Shown: positions 1 to 12,671, counted from the first letter of the stretch. The stretch is DNA of 64,000 nucleotides from Gracilariopsis chorda (GCA_003194525.1 NBIV01000135.1:1-64000), one strand, 5' to 3'. The notes: generated by a model not told the origin, from the letters alone. Numbers and translations: made by a program.

Positions 1-1154
1 CGGTGCGACTCTGGCACGTGGCTGAAGTCCAGCGCTTCAAGTGCTTTTTCCGGATCAATCCGGTCGTTGCTCGATAGAGCATTGTCCTGTGGAACAGGTG
101 TGGTTCGCAATTCCGAGTTACTCGGTATGTTCGACGCTGAAGTAGCGGTTTCCTCCCCCTCCTTAGACTTGACGTCTTCGGACGGCGGGCGAACTCCTCA
201 GAAGAGGTGGTAACTCCGAGTACATCGGCGGCTGTCATCTTTGTTGGCAGCATTCCCATAGGATGGGGGGTTACACTCCCAATTACTTGGTGTTTGACCA
301 GATACTGGGGGTGTTTGCCAAGGTTGGCAACCAATATCCGGAAAGGAACATCCGGGGAAATGGAGACAATTCATTAGCCAGCGCCAGCTGGGATTTCTCG
401 TACAACGAGGCGAGGGGTTGTATAACCCGAAGACCGTGTTGACGGGAATTTACCTTCACCCAGACTTGGGACTCAGCCGATATAGAAACCGAGGCAGCGA
501 AACGGAGCTTGGTTGACTCGCGGGACGCGGGCGGTGGTTCCTGCGCAGCAGGGAGCGGAACTTGTTTCCGAGAGGACCGCTTTAGCGGGCGGCGAACCAA
601 TCGAACCGACGATCCGTCGTCAAGTTCTACACGCCTGAGGGGGGGCCTGATTGCGTCGACAAATCTGTCGCAGTAATCACATCCCAGTATGACTGGTGCT
701 GCCAATGAACGGCAAACGATGAAGTCCAACTTCATCACAGAGGTACCAAGTCTCACGAACGAGGGTCCACTGTGCCCACCGTTTGTAACGGATTGTTGTT
801 CGCATCCGAAATGTCGGGGACCGCGTCAGAGCGGATACGCGACCGCACAAGCGGGGGTAACAATGATTCCACAACCAAGTTGGGGCCTGCACCTGTATCC
901 AGGACGGTGAGAAACCTCACCATAAACTGGGGATCAAGGCCAAGGTCGGCATAGACCTTATAATTGCGTTTGGCCAAGACCAAGACTCTACCGGGAATCC
1001 GGGGATTTTTACTCCGTATCCAGGGGCGACGCAACACACCGAGGTGCGCAGAGTCCACGTCAGCGGTGTCTTTCCTCGAGAGGACTTTCACCGGGGAGCG
1101 AGGCGAGGAAGCCTCGGGCGCCAACTGCCTCGTTCTTGAGGACGCCTCTCCCAA
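1..1154 (-). pseudogene. pol start (protease to RT linker) of copy A
   Basis: This region encodes the aspartic-protease part of Ty3/gypsy pol, with the active-site motif LDTGAGPN followed by the retropepsin-like stretch ILGCDYCDRFVDAIRP. It corresponds to the first part of pol in copy B. It continues off the left edge before the RT core. The reading frame is broken, so it is treated as a fossil part of element A. The family assignment rests on the alignment to copy B, whose pol carries clear RT, RNase H and integrase motifs. Confidence 0.85.
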
Positions 1155-1167
1155 AGGGGAGACTCCC

Positions 1168-3349
1168 TCAGTTAGTTTTCCACCTTCGGCGGTGGGTTGG
1201 TTTCCTCGACAACGAGTGCTTCATCCCGTTGACGGGGGTTTCTATCCGCATAAGCGGGGGTTGCAACGGATGGTTTGCGTAATCTCCCGAATCGGGGTGT
1301 ATGAAAGCTTGCCGCGCACGCGGGGTCTGTGGTAGGGCGTGGGAAAAGTCCGCTTTAGCACGGAGGTAGGAAGCCGTCGGGACGGAAAGTTTCTCCTCTG
1401 GAGTGAGGGCCTCATAATTTGCCACCACCTTGGCCATATCCTTCAGTGAACAAATACACTGAGGAGAGGTATGGCCATGGGCATAGCACAGGTGGCAAAT
1501 GAAGAGCCAGCACCGCGACACGCGGATTATTATTCCGGGTATCGGAGAAGCGAACCGCAGGCGGGTGTCAGTCCATCCAGGCCGTTGATAACGGGATTGA
1601 CCGTTTGAAAACGGGAGTCGTTGGGGTTGAACCCGACTGTTACCACTGTATAGAACGGATCTTCTGTTCCCGTATCATGGGTCATCTCCGTCGTTGACGG
1701 TAACTCACTGGTGAGTATCGACACACCATCCCCCTGCGCTAAATGCACGGTATCAAATCCCTGTCCAGGGTTCCCATCCGCAGTGAGCGGGAGAGAGGAA
1801 GCTTCGCTTTCCAGCAACAACGCCTCGGCGGATTTAGACCGATTGTTCGGAGTTCTTGCACGAAGTGCATCCCCTTCCGCTCGAGCGTGTTGGACCAGCT
1901 CGAGGTAGGTGATCCTCCGCCTATCCTCCCGATAACGGGTAACTAAACTCCGGATTGCTGGGTCAAGACCATCGATGAACATGGTACTTGCGCTCCCCAG
2001 CGGGGTATACGTTACCACATCTGTGGAAAGCCTTGTTAAGGCGCACCGAGTAATCGGTCTCGGTCTCTCCAGCACGCTGGCGTGTATCTCGCAAAGCGAG
2101 GATAGCCTGCTGAATAGCGGTGTTTGTGGCATAGGAGCGCAGTAGATACTGCACAGCCTCTGGCCAGCAAGTAACTTCTCCCTCGGAGGCACGAGAAGAT
2201 CCTCTGACAGAGTTGTATTGGTCCTCCGCCATTCCCCGTAAGAAATAAGGTAAAGCCAAATAGGCTTGTCTCTCATTCATACCGAGGATATCAGCCTCCG
2301 CTACAAAGCGGGATAGGAAATCCAGTACTAGGACTGGGTCCTCTCCAGTAAAATACTGGTTGCGGAGCGAGAGCTGCATTCGCTTAATGCATTCTCGCAC
2401 CTTTCCCGTACCACGGGGCGTACGTCCAAGTGACGAATCTTCAAGCCGGTAGTACCGGTAATGATAAAAGCTTCCGGTAATCTGGGTTTGTCGGTTTCAA
2501 TTCCCGGAGACCGGGGTGTCTTCTCCTATTCTGGCGGGTTCGGACCACACCTTCAGTGGCCGATGACCGCTTCGAGCGGGAGGAGTAGCCTCGCTTCTCG
2601 TCCTCCGAGTCGGAGTCCGAGGAGCTCGAGCTAACCGAATGGTTTCGGGATGAGTCCGACGATGTCGAAGAATCGGAGTCCGAATATTTTCGGTGGTGTT
2701 TCCGTCGGTGACGGCGTTTCTTCTTCCCAGAAAGCTGGTCGTTGTGCGATGCCTCGTTTACCGGATCATCCGGGGATGGTTTGTCCATGAGGACGAACTG
2801 CTCCAGCGTCTCCAGGCGGGCACCAATCCGATCAAATCGGGCTTCAACTCCTTCGATGAAGGTGGCGGGTTGTCCCAAACTCTCCAACACGGAGTTGACG
2901 TCAGACCGTAAAATACGGAGTTCCTCGGCGACCTCCTTTACGGGGGTTGCCGAGACCACCTCTTGGAGGGATTTTAGTTCCCCTACAAGGGTGTCATGGG
3001 CGGTCCACAGAGCGCGGACCTTGGATTCCAGGGAAGTCCCCTGGGGGGTGTTATCGCCCGTTCCACGGGGACTTGAAGCCGCGACAGCGGGAGCAGGCCG
3101 GGGTGCCTGGGGCACTGCGGCAACAGCCGGAGTCGATGCTGCATTCCCCCGCGTGGGTGATAACGAGGGCAAAAGAAGGTTCCGGGGTTCCCGGTCCGGG
3201 GTATCATTCCGCGATGAAGCGGCGCCAGCACGGCTGGAACTTGTCCGTATAGGGATACGGGGTACGAACCGAACTTCGGAGGTGTACGCGTTGTCGCGGG
3301 AGCGACTACGCGTAACCACTGGCTCCGCGTCGGAGGGATTTCTCGACAT
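1168..3349 (-). pseudogene. gag region of copy A (broken)
   Basis: This is the gag-equivalent region. It begins with the same residues as copy B gag (MSRNPSDAEPVVTRSR) and contains the same Ser/Asp-rich low-complexity block and the capsid-like segment. It is interrupted several times. The amino-terminal half is essentially identical to copy B, whereas the rest differs by a few percent. Confidence 0.88.
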
Positions 3350-3455
3350 GAGAAAATACCGTTACGACGGGAAACGATCACAGAACTTCCGGTGAATGAA
3401 AACAAACCTCGTACGAGGGAAAACAAAAACCGATTCTAAGTCAGGAGACCACTTT

Positions 3456-4260
3456 GTGGTGCAATGCCCCAAAGGGGAAAAACACCGAAAGACGTCCGGG
3501 ATCTTCCTCTCACAAGGTGAACCCAGTTGGGTAGAGCCCTCCCAGAGGTGTCACGGCGAAGCCGGTTTGTAAGACCAGGGACACCTGTCGCGACTCGCGC
3601 AGGGAGGTGAAGGCGAAGAATCCGTATCCGCGTGAGCGGGGTGTGATCCTCAGTAGAGGTATGTTTCCACGTAAGTGGGGGTGTGTGAGCGGATGCGCAC
3701 ACGAGGGCCGCGGATAGCGGGAGGTGCTACCCTAAAAAGGGGAAAGAGGAAGGACGAAGTGGGTCGCGAGAGCGACGAACAAATACGGCGATGCCGGTAA
3801 CAATAACCCTATACAGGGCGAAACACCAAGACACTTGGAACAATTAGTACTCCCAATGATGGGTCTCCTTTAGATGTGCAAGGGGGTTGAACTTCCGTAC
3901 ACTACGGTGCTTCCCTCCAAGGAGGAGTTGAGTACGAGCGCAAGCGGCAACAACTAGAGCCAATTCCCCAGGTTGGGGTCCCTTGTTGGGGAAGGTTTAC
4001 TGGTGCGACGGCAGTGCGCCGTCGCACTAAGTACTAGCTTCCCAGAAATGGGTGTGAAAATAATAAATAATATTAACTAAAATACTCCACATTTCGTGGG
4101 AACATCCACTACTGTGGCCAACCGCCAATTGACCCAAAACCGTGTCCCACGTGTCCATATCCACCATAGTGAGGCGTAGTTCATATACACACTACACAAC
4201 CGATAATATCGGGAAAGCGTTCAAGTACCTATAATCCCTCCCTGAGGGCGTTGCACTTCA
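3456..4260 (-). repeat. LTR 1, shared between copies A and B
   Basis: This 805-bp LTR starts TGTGGTGCAA and ends TTGCACTTCA on the plus strand, giving TG...CA ends with short inverted termini. Below its left end lies the leader and primer-site region of copy A. Above its right end lies the polypurine tract of copy B. It therefore serves as 5' LTR of A and 3' LTR of B. Its left ~335 bp are identical to LTR 2, while the rest differs by about 6% by eye. Confidence 0.95.
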
Positions 4261-4275
4261 TATCCCCCCCCTTAA
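4261..4275 (-). other. Polypurine tract of copy B
   Basis: On the minus strand a run of eight G within AAGGGGGGGGATA directly abuts the 3' LTR. This is the expected plus-strand primer position of an LTR retrotransposon. The same tract sits beside the LTR of copy C at 57,911-57,924. Confidence 0.8.
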
Positions 4276-4334
4276 GACGGGAAAACGACCGCGGACGCGG
4301 AGGATTCCCAGACGAAAACGGGTGATAAAAGCGC

Positions 4335-4728
4335 GTGCTTTGTCTCCGGTTCTCCGGTAAATCCCTCTGCACCAGAGTCATCAAGCACACAAACGACAAC
4401 AACAGCCACCCTCCAAAAGGGAAAAATGAACGACGACAACAATATCAACAACCACAGCCAACCGCCGAGACTTCTCGGGCGATACACCACCGGTTTTTGG
4501 TCAGTCCCCTTGCCTCAGGGCGATCGAAATCCGGTACAACCGGGAAATACGGCTGCTGAAGCCGACCATCCCTTCGCACTACCACCTTCGGTGGTGTCCT
4601 CCGGAACCACTCCGGTGTCCAACGGGCCAACCTACAACACCCTGGTGGGGCTCAACCCGATGAATCGGAATCACGCGTCGCGCCTGCGCCTTGCTGGGGG
4701 TTACGCCCCGGACGATGGGGGTGAGTGA
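4335..4728 (+). pseudogene. Remnant of the family's antisense frame in copy B
   Basis: This plus-strand sequence is homologous to parts of the long opposite-strand frame of copy C (58,239-59,753). Both share segments such as LLGRYTTGF and TYNTLVGL near one end and AGGYAP at the other. The remnant is much shorter than in copy C and is treated as a fossil. It lies between the polypurine tract and the chromodomain frame. Confidence 0.7.
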
Positions 4729-4919
4729 AACCTCTGGTCCAGTTTCCTGGTTCTTCTTTCCCTGGCTATGCCAGTTAGTGTAGTGTAGTATTGTGGGGAG
4801 CTAGCTGCTCCCCTGAATAAACTTTCCCGTTTAGAACGGTGCTTCTCGGTTGAGTTCCCCGTCTTCGACGGACTTTGCCTTGTTATCCTTTCCTTTCGCT
4901 CTCCGCTCGCGCGGCAACG

Positions 4920-6331
4920 TTACCCAACTTGGGCATTAACCAGCGTGGCTGGGGCTGCAGTTCCCGTTTGACGGTGGTATCGCAGGACCTGCGACCGCGG
5001 GAGGTGTTCAATTGGCTCCCACGTATCCCCACTGGGGTCGTACCCGTACCAGCGGACGCGGTATTGTAGAATACCATCCTGGTCCCAGGTGTGTCCGACA
5101 AGTCGGTCTACTACGAACTCTCGTTCGTAGACCTGCCGGCCGTGCCGGGTGGTGGTTGTACTTCCCTGCGGGGGATGCCCGCTGTGCGGTATAATGTCCC
5201 TTAGCAGGGTGTTCGGCGATAACTCCGACGTTGCCGTGCGCTGTCCTAGTGGACGCTGCTCATGCGGGAAAATATCCCTCAAGAGGGTGTGTGGTGTCAC
5301 GGTTTTCCCCGGCAAGTCAGTCCCCATTGGGGTGTCGTTGTTCCCGTCTTCACGGTAGGCCGGGCGAACCGCCAGTCGGCGGGGGACTTGGGCTCCGCCT
5401 TCGCGGTTGAGCTCACGAACCGCGAGTTTGCGGGAAGATGACCGCTCCTGCGGGATCGGCATTTCCACAATCCCCTTGGGGGTCCCGTGCGACATGGTGA
5501 TTGGGTGGCAAACCGCCTCCCTGCCAGGCGCACGAGCGCTCTGCACCATACGTTCCGGCGATGCCGTGGTGTCCCCGGCTACTGACGGGTTGCCTGGGGC
5601 TAACTCCGGTACACCGGTATTTTGGTCAAAATTCCCCTTTGGGGGGTACCGGGCAGGTGCCGATGACACCCTTTTCAGGGGAATTGCCGCTAAGCGCGGT
5701 GCACCATCTCCATGAGGAGAAGCAGCGTGCGGTACGACCGGTTTCGAGCGTGCGATGGCGCGCGTTTTTCCCGAGTTCCTCGGTTCTTCGCCGCAGCGAT
5801 GCGGGGGTTGGCGCAAATTATTCCCCGTAGCGGGGGCTTTGATTCCGTCAACGACGGGAGGCGTTTCCGGTGCTTGCAAGCCAGGGCTTAAAGCTTCGAC
5901 TGCAGCTTGGCCGCCTTTTTCCCCAAGAGGGGTATGGGTATTCCCCTGTGAGGCCGGCGTATCTGGGCGCCTCTTCTCCGCAGGGCGCGGGTCTGATCGA
6001 CCTGATTGAACCGCTTCCGCGGGGACTTCCGCCAACGGCGGCTTCGAGGCATCGGGCGATTGCCTTTCCGCTGCTGCGGTATTGGAGTGAGGCTTCTCGT
6101 TTTCCCGTGACAAACGGTGTATTTGCCGCTTTTGCGGGGCCTGCGCGTCTGGTTCCTGTTGCACAGCACTGCCCGGGAACGGGGGATTAGTGTCGCGTGA
6201 CATACTCCGTGCTCCACGGTCAGTGTTCCGTATGTTACGGTGTGTCTCCCCTTGCGACGGTGATATCGTTCCTCGAAAACGAGTGTTCTCCTCCCCCTCC
6301 TTAGACGGAGCGGCGGGATAAGGGATAACAT
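4920..6331 (-). pseudogene. Chromodomain-bearing 3' frame of copy B
   Basis: This is a Pro/Arg-rich, low-complexity protein region. It ends in a chromodomain with the aromatic and acidic signature YRVRWYGYDPSGDTWEP followed by EHLPRSQVLRYHRQ. Chromodomains in chromoviruses are thought to guide integration to modified histones. Here the domain is not on the integrase carboxy terminus but at the end of a separate frame. The same layout is seen in copy C (59,947-61,413). Copy B is broken in this region. Confidence 0.8.
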
Positions 6332-6559
6332 TCCCCGCCTGGCGGGTATAGATGCGCGCCAGTGGGGCAGACGTGGTAGGGGCGGGCGCTGAGGGGCCCG
6401 AATTACCCGGCTGAGCCGGTGAGTCCGACAGAGTCGGTAGGTCTGAGAGTCCCCGGCTGGGGTGTGGTAGTACCGTAGGTCTAGTACTCCCGGATTGTTC
6501 CGGTGTAGCGGAGTCCGTAGAAACGGGGTTGCCTGGATCCAGGACTACCTCTGACGAGG

Positions 6560-9500
6560 GAGGAGGGCAAGGACAACACGATCACGGGAAATCCGTTCGT
6601 GCGTGTCCCCCATCTCTACCACGACGGTGTCGGTGTTAACAGAGATCACCTTGAAGGGTCCATCCGCCACAGGCGAGAGTTTGTGACGCTTCTCCCGTTC
6701 CGGGTTGTAGTATTACTTCCTGATGAAGACGTAGTTATTTGCCCGAGTCGTGGACGGTTTTCCTCGCACGCGAGCGTCAAAATCCCGCTTGTAAGCGGCT
6801 TGGGCCCGTGCCATAGACTTCGGCGCAGCGGGGACCAGCTTGGAAAGCCATTGCTTCCATTGCTGCCGGTAGATACCCACAGATGGGAAATTGTCCAAGG
6901 TAGCTTGGGGTTCCAGCGCCACAGGCGGGGGTGTTCTAGATAGAACTAACTCGAATGGCGAAACTCCGGTAGTCCGGTGTACCTGCGTATTGTACGCGTA
7001 GGTTACCGCATCAGCGTAGAGATCCCAATTCGTTGGGTGGTCAGCGACGTAGGAACGTAACCCCGAGAGTAACGTCCGGTTAAACCGTTCAACTTGCCCA
7101 TTACACTGGGGGTGGTAGGTAGTCGTGAACAAGTTCTTGAAATCCAGGATGCGACAAACATCCTGGAAGAACTTGCTCACGAACTGCTTCCCGTGGTCAG
7201 AGAGCACCTCTACAGGGGGACCGTAGACAAAAATCCAGTGTGTCACTAGAGCCTGGGCCACCGTGAGAGCGGTTATCCTCCGAAGAGGGACAGTCCGTAC
7301 CAGCTTAGAAAAGCGGTCGGTAATGACAAGTAGAAACTTGTTTCCACGTTTCGTGGTGAGTAATGGTCCGAGAATATCGATCGCGATAAACTCGAGCGGC
7401 GCCCTTGCGGGGAATAGTTTCATTTTCTTCGCATTTTTGCGGAGTTTGACGAGATTCTTCGCGCATTCGCTACAAAACCGCACAGTTGCGTAGCAATCCA
7501 CCGCCATTGCGGGCCAATAGAAATCCCTTCGCAGGGTTAGGTAGAGTTTCCTCCCACCTGGGTGACCTCCAATGGGGCGTAGTGTGATAGATGTAACACC
7601 CGCGATTGCAGGGAATGTGGTACCACAATCTGTGGGCGGGCTTCGACCTTTCTTACGAGGTAGCCTTTGTCGTTTACCCCGAAAGGGAGATCTTCACCAC
7701 CGTTGATACGGGCACCAATTCTCGTACAGAATGGGTCGCCGAATTGTTCTCGGATCATTTCTTCCGGTGATACCGGTACAAAGTTTCCCGGTAACGGGTT
7801 CTCAGATTTATCTCGCGATGCGAGTAGTTCGTCAAAATCAGCATCCTCGTCCCAGGTTGCTGGCCTAGCCTCGACGGCATGTTCTGGATCATCCGGGTCT
7901 ATAGCCATGAAGCATGGGACTTCATCATCCTCCGTTGGGAGTGCTTCCCCACTTGTGGGTAACCGCGATAAAGCGTCGGCCTGGGTGTTCTGCGCACCCT
8001 TTTTATAAATGACTTGAAAGTCATATTCCGCGAGGCAGAGTCTCCAGCGCATGAGGCGTCCCGACGGGTCGGAGATATTCATCAACCACCTCAATGAGGA
8101 ATGATCCGTGTACACGGTGAAGTGAATTCCCATAAGGTAGGGGCGCAGAGTGGTCATCGCCCATACGACGGCGAGGCACTCTTTCTCCGATGCGGAGTAG
8201 TTCCGCTCATGAACATTGAGCGAACGTGACCAATAACCAATTGGATGTCGTTCCCCCTCGGGGGTGGTTTGAAAAAGAGCACACCCGACTTGGTAGTCGC
8301 TCGAGTCCGTATCTACGGAGTATGGCAACCCAAGTTTTGGGAGATGTAGGATTGGTGCTGATGTGACAGCCTCCTTTAAGGAGTTAAAAGCTTCTGATTG
8401 CTTGGGCGTAAATGTTCCCAGTTTTGGGGGGTTCCCCTTTCGCAACAACGCGTTCAGGGGCGCTGCAGTATCCGAAAAGTTCGGGATAAACCGTCGATAG
8501 ACGTTGACCAGCCCCAGAAAGGAGCGCAGTTCCGTTTGAGTACGGGGTTCTTTCGCCTCAACGAGGGATTTGACTCGAGCTTTCTCGATCGCTAACCGTC
8601 CAGGACGGATAATGTGACCCAGATACTTCACAGTATCTGTGAAAAACTCGCATTTCCTCAACTTGAGGGTAATTCCCGCATCGCGGAGTACGGTCAGCAC
8701 GTCTCGGACGTGAGTGAGATGGTCGTCCAACGAGTTGGAGAAGATGATAATATCATCAAGGTAGACCAGACAACTCCGCCACTTAAAGCGGTTGAGTAGA
8801 ATATCTACTGCACGCTGAAAGGTGGCGGGGGCGTTGGTTAACCCAAATGGCATCCGCTTGAAGCGGTACGTTCCTGCATGGCAGGTGAATGCGGTTTTGT
8901 CGCGATCCTCCTGTCTGACAGGTACTTGCCAATATCCCCAATTGGCATCAAGGGCCGTGAACACGGTGGCGTCTCCAAGGGAGTCAATGCACTCGTCCAT
9001 ACGAGGGATGGGGTACGTGTCCCTAACAGTCACGGCATTGAGCCGGCGGTAGTCGACACAGAACCTCCAGGTTCCGTCGGCCTTTAAAGCCAGTACAACT
9101 GGGGATGCCCAGGGTGATTGAGCGGGCTCAATCACACCTGCGCAGAGCATCTTGTCCACTTGGGACTGCTCCTCTTCCTGAGCTTTCGGACCTGCCCTGT
9201 AAGGGGGTTGTGCAACCGGTCGCGCACCGGGGATTAAATCGATCCGGTGTTCCGTTGCATCAATCTCGCCAAGCGAGCCATCCCACATTGTGGTGAATTC
9301 CCGTAACATAGTACGGAGTTTGTCCCGGTGCAACTCTGGCACGTGGCTGAAGTCCAGCGCTTCAAGTGCTTTTTCCGGATCAATCCGGTCATTGCTCGAT
9401 GGAGCATTGTCCTGTGGAACAGGTGTGGTTCGCAATTCCGAGTTACTTGGTATGTTCGGCGCTGAAGTAGCGGTTTCCTCCCCCTCCTTAGACTTGACGT

Positions 9501-10479
9501 CTTCGGACGGCGGGGCGAACTCCTCAGAAGAGGTGGTAACTCCGAGTACATCGGCGGCTGTCATCTTCGTTGGCAGCATTCCCATAGGATGGGGGGTTAC
9601 ACTCCCAATTACTTGGTGTTTGACCAGATACTGGGGGTGTTTGCCAAGGTTGGCAACCAATATCCGGAAAGGAACATCCGGGGAAATGGAGACAATTTCA
9701 TTAGCCAGCGCCAGCTGGGATTTCTCGTACAACGAGGCGAGGGGTTGTATAACCCGAAGACCGTGTTGACGGGAATTTACCTGCAACCAGACTTGGGACT
9801 CAGCCGGTATAGAAACTGAGGCAGCGACGCGGAGCTTGGTGGACTCGCGGGACGCGGGCGGTGGTTCCTGCGCAGCAAGGAGCGGAACTTGTTTCCGAGA
9901 GGACCGCCTTAGCGGGCGGCGAACAATCGGAACCGACGATCCGTCGTCAAGTTCTACACGCCTGAGGCGGGGCCTGATTGCGTCGACAAATCTGTCGCAG
10001 TAATCACATCCCAGTATGACTGGTGCTGCCAATGAACGGCAAACGATGAAGTCCAACTTCACCACAGAGGTACCAAGTCTCACGACGAGGTCCACTGTGC
10101 CCACCGTTTGTAACGGATTGTTGTTCGCATCCGAAATGTCGGGGACCGCGTCAGAGCGGATACGCGATCGCACAAGCGGGGGTAACAATGATTCCACAAC
10201 AAAGTTGGGGCCTGCACCTGTATCCAGGACGGTGAGAAACCTCACCATAAACTGGGGGTCAAGGCCAAGGTCGGCATAGACCTTATAATTGCGCTTGGCC
10301 AAGACCAAGACTCTACCGGGAATCCGGGGATTTTTACTCCGTATCCAGGGGCGACGCAACACACCGAGGTGCGCAGAGTCCGCGTAAGCGGTGTCTTTCC
10401 TCGAGAGGACTTTCACCGGGGAGCGAGGCGAGGAAGCCTCGGGCGCCAACAGCCTCGTTCTTGAGGACGCCTCTCCCAA
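6560..10479 (-). pseudogene. pol of copy B: protease, RT, RNase H, integrase (broken)
   Basis: In order the region shows retropepsin (LDTGAGPN), reverse transcriptase (FCVDYRRLN and YLDDIIIFS with the YxDD box), Ty3-type RNase H (DTDSSDYQVG, ASEKECLAVVWA, YTDHSSLRWL) and an integrase core (AIDILGPL, LSDHGKQF, NGQVERFNR giving D, D, E). The domain order RT-RNase H-integrase defines Ty3/gypsy rather than copia. Pol starts in a different frame from gag, 17 bases after its stop. The region is broken at least once and is a fossil. Confidence 0.93.
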
Positions 10480-10496
10480 AGGGGAGACTCCCTCAG

Positions 10497-12671
10497 TTAG
10501 TTTTCCGCCTTCGGCGGTGGGTTGGTTTCCTCGACAACGAGTGCTTCATCCCGTTGACGGGGGTTTCTATCCGCATAAGCGGGGGTTGCAACGGATGGTT
10601 GCGTGATCTCCCGAATCGGGGTGTATGAAGCTTGCCGCGCACGCGGGGTCTGTGGTAGGGCGTGGGAAAAGTCCGTTTTAGCACGGAGGTAGGAAGCCGT
10701 CGGGACGGAACGTTTCTCCTCTGGAGTGAGGGCCTCATAATTTGCCACCACCTTGGCCATATCCTTCAGTGAACAAATACACTGAGGAGAGGTATGGCCA
10801 TGGGCATAGCACAGGTGGCAAATGAGAGCCAGCACCGCGACACGCGGATTATTATTCCGAGTATCGGAGAAGCGAACCGCAGGGCGGGTGTCAGTCCATC
10901 CAGGCCATTGATAACGGGATTGACCGTTTGAAAACGGGAGTCGTTGGGGTTGAACCCGACGGTTACCACTGTACAAAACGGGGTCTTCCGTTCCCGTATC
11001 ACGGGTCATCTCCGTCGTTGACGGTAAATCACTGGTGGGTATCGACACACCATCCTCCTGCACTAAATGCACGGTATCTAATCCCTGTCCAGGGTTCCCA
11101 TCCGCAGTGAGCGGGAGTGAGGAAGCTCCGCTTTCTAGCAACAATGCCTTGGCGGATTTAGACCGATTGTTCGGAGTTCTTGCACGAAGTGCATCCCCTT
11201 CCGCTCGAGCGTGTTGGACCAGCTCGAGGTAGGTGATCCTCCGCTTGTCCTCCCGATAACAGGTAACTAAACTCCGGATTGCCGGGTTAAGGCCATCGAT
11301 GAACATGGTACTGCGCTTCCCAGCGGGGTATACGTTACCACATCTGTGGAAAGCCTTGTTAAGGCGCACCAAGTAGTCGGTCTCGGTCTCTCCAGCACGC
11401 TGGCGTGTATCTCGCAAAGCGAGGATAGCCTGCTGAATAGCGGTGTTTGTGGCATAGGAGCGCAGTAGATACTGCACAGCCTCTGGCCAGCAAGTAACTT
11501 CTCCCTCGGAGGCACGAGAAGATCCTCTGACAGAGTTGTATTGGTCCTCCGCCATTCCCCGTAAGAAATAAGGTAAAGCCAAATAGGCTTGTCTCTCATT
11601 CATACCGAGGATATCAGCCTCCGCTACAAAGCGGGATAGGAAATCCAGTACTAGGACTGGGTCCTCTCCAGTAAAATACTGGTTGCGGAGCGAGAGCTGC
11701 ATTCGCTTAATGCATTCTCGCACCTTTCCCGTACCACGGGGCGTACGTCCAAGTGACGAATCTTCAAGCCGGTAGTACCGGTATGATAAAAGCTTCCGGT
11801 AATCTGGGTTTGTCGGTTTCAATTCCCGGAGACCGGGGTGTCTTCTCCTATTCTGGCGGGTTCGGACCACACCTTCAGTGGCCGATGACCGCTTCGAGCG
11901 GGAGGAGTAGCCTCGCTTCTCGTCCTCCGAGTCGGAGTCCGAGGAGCTCGAGCTAACCGAATGGTTTCGGGATGAGTCCGACGATGTCGAAGAATCGGAG
12001 TCCGAATATTTTCGGTGGTGTTTCCGTCGGTGACGGCGTTTCTTCTTCCCAGAAAGCTGGTCGTTGTGCGATGCCTCGTTTACCGGATCATCCGGGGATG
12101 GTTTGTCCATGAGGACGAACTGCTCCAGCGTCTCCAGGCGGGCACCAATCCGATCAAATCGGGCTTCAACTCCTTCGATGAAGGTGGCGGGTTGTCCCAA
12201 ACTCTCCAACACGGAGTTGACGTCAGACCGTAAAATACGGAGTTCCTCGGCGACCTCCTTTACGGGGGTTGCCGAGACCACCTCTTGGAGGGATTTTAGT
12301 TCCCCTACAAGGGTGTCATGGGCGGTCCACAGAGCGCGGACCTTGGATTCCAGGGAAGTCCCCTGGGGGGTGTTATCGCCCGTTCCACGGGGACTTGAAG
12401 CCGCGACAGCGGGAGCAGGCCGGGGTGCCTGGGGCACTGCGGCAACAGCCGGAGTCGATGCTGCATTCCCCCGCGTGGGTGATAACGAGGGCAAAAGAAG
12501 GTTCCGGGGTTCCCGGTCCGGGGTATCATTCCGCGATGAAGCGGCGCCAGCACGGCTGGAACTTGTCCGTATAGGGATACGGGGTACGAACCGAACTTCG
12601 GAGGTGTACGCGTTGTCGCGGGAGCGACTACGCGTAACCACTGGCTCCGCGTCGGAGGGATTTCTCGACAT
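10497..12671 (-). CDS. gag polyprotein of copy B (724 aa, open)
   Basis: This is the retrotransposon structural protein. Residues 1-110 are Pro/Ala/Ser-rich. Residues 110-185 are predicted to be helical or coiled coil. Residues 205-260 hold a basic stretch and a Ser/Asp-rich block (KKKRRHRRKHHRK, SSSSSDSDSEDE). A capsid-like helical segment follows around 330-470, and near residue 615-630 there is a CCHC zinc knuckle, CHLCYAHGHTSPQC. Zinc knuckles bind element RNA. The frame is open from the ATG to the stop. It is part of a retrotransposon and not a host gene. Confidence 0.88.
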   Translation of the reverse strand: MSRNPSDAEPVVTRSRSRDNAYTSEVRFVPRIPIRTSSSRAGAASSRNDTPDREPRNLLLPSLSPTRGNAASTPAVAAVPQAPRPAPAVAASSPRGTGDNTPQGTSLESKVRALWTAHDTLVGELKSLQEVVSATPVKEVAEELRILRSDVNSVLESLGQPATFIEGVEARFDRIGARLETLEQFVLMDKPSPDDPVNEASHNDQLSGKKKRRHRRKHHRKYSDSDSSTSSDSSRNHSVSSSSSDSDSEDEKRGYSSRSKRSSATEGVVRTRQNRRRHPGLRELKPTNPDYRKLLSYRYYRLEDSSLGRTPRGTGKVRECIKRMQLSLRNQYFTGEDPVLVLDFLSRFVAEADILGMNERQAYLALPYFLRGMAEDQYNSVRGSSRASEGEVTCWPEAVQYLLRSYATNTAIQQAILALRDTRQRAGETETDYLVRLNKAFHRCGNVYPAGKRSTMFIDGLNPAIRSLVTCYREDKRRITYLELVQHARAEGDALRARTPNNRSKSAKALLLESGASSLPLTADGNPGQGLDTVHLVQEDGVSIPTSDLPSTTEMTRDTGTEDPVLYSGNRRVQPQRLPFSNGQSRYQWPGWTDTRPAVRFSDTRNNNPRVAVLALICHLCYAHGHTSPQCICSLKDMAKVVANYEALTPEEKRSVPTASYLRAKTDFSHALPQTPRARQASYTPIREITQPSVATPAYADRNPRQRDEALVVEETNPPPKAEN

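Larger units (their letters stand above)
1..4260 (-). mobile_element. Ty3/gypsy chromovirus-like LTR retrotransposon, copy A (partial, broken)
   Basis: This is the 5' part of a minus-strand element. From high to low coordinates it has an LTR (3,456-4,260), a gag region and the start of pol; the rest lies beyond the left edge. It aligns along its length with copy B at about 9,330-13,584, which assigns it to the same family. The frames are interrupted, with roughly five breaks in the part seen, so it is a fossil. Much of its gag-proximal sequence is virtually identical to copy B, which points to a young age or recent gene conversion. The LTR is shared with copy B. Confidence 0.93.
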
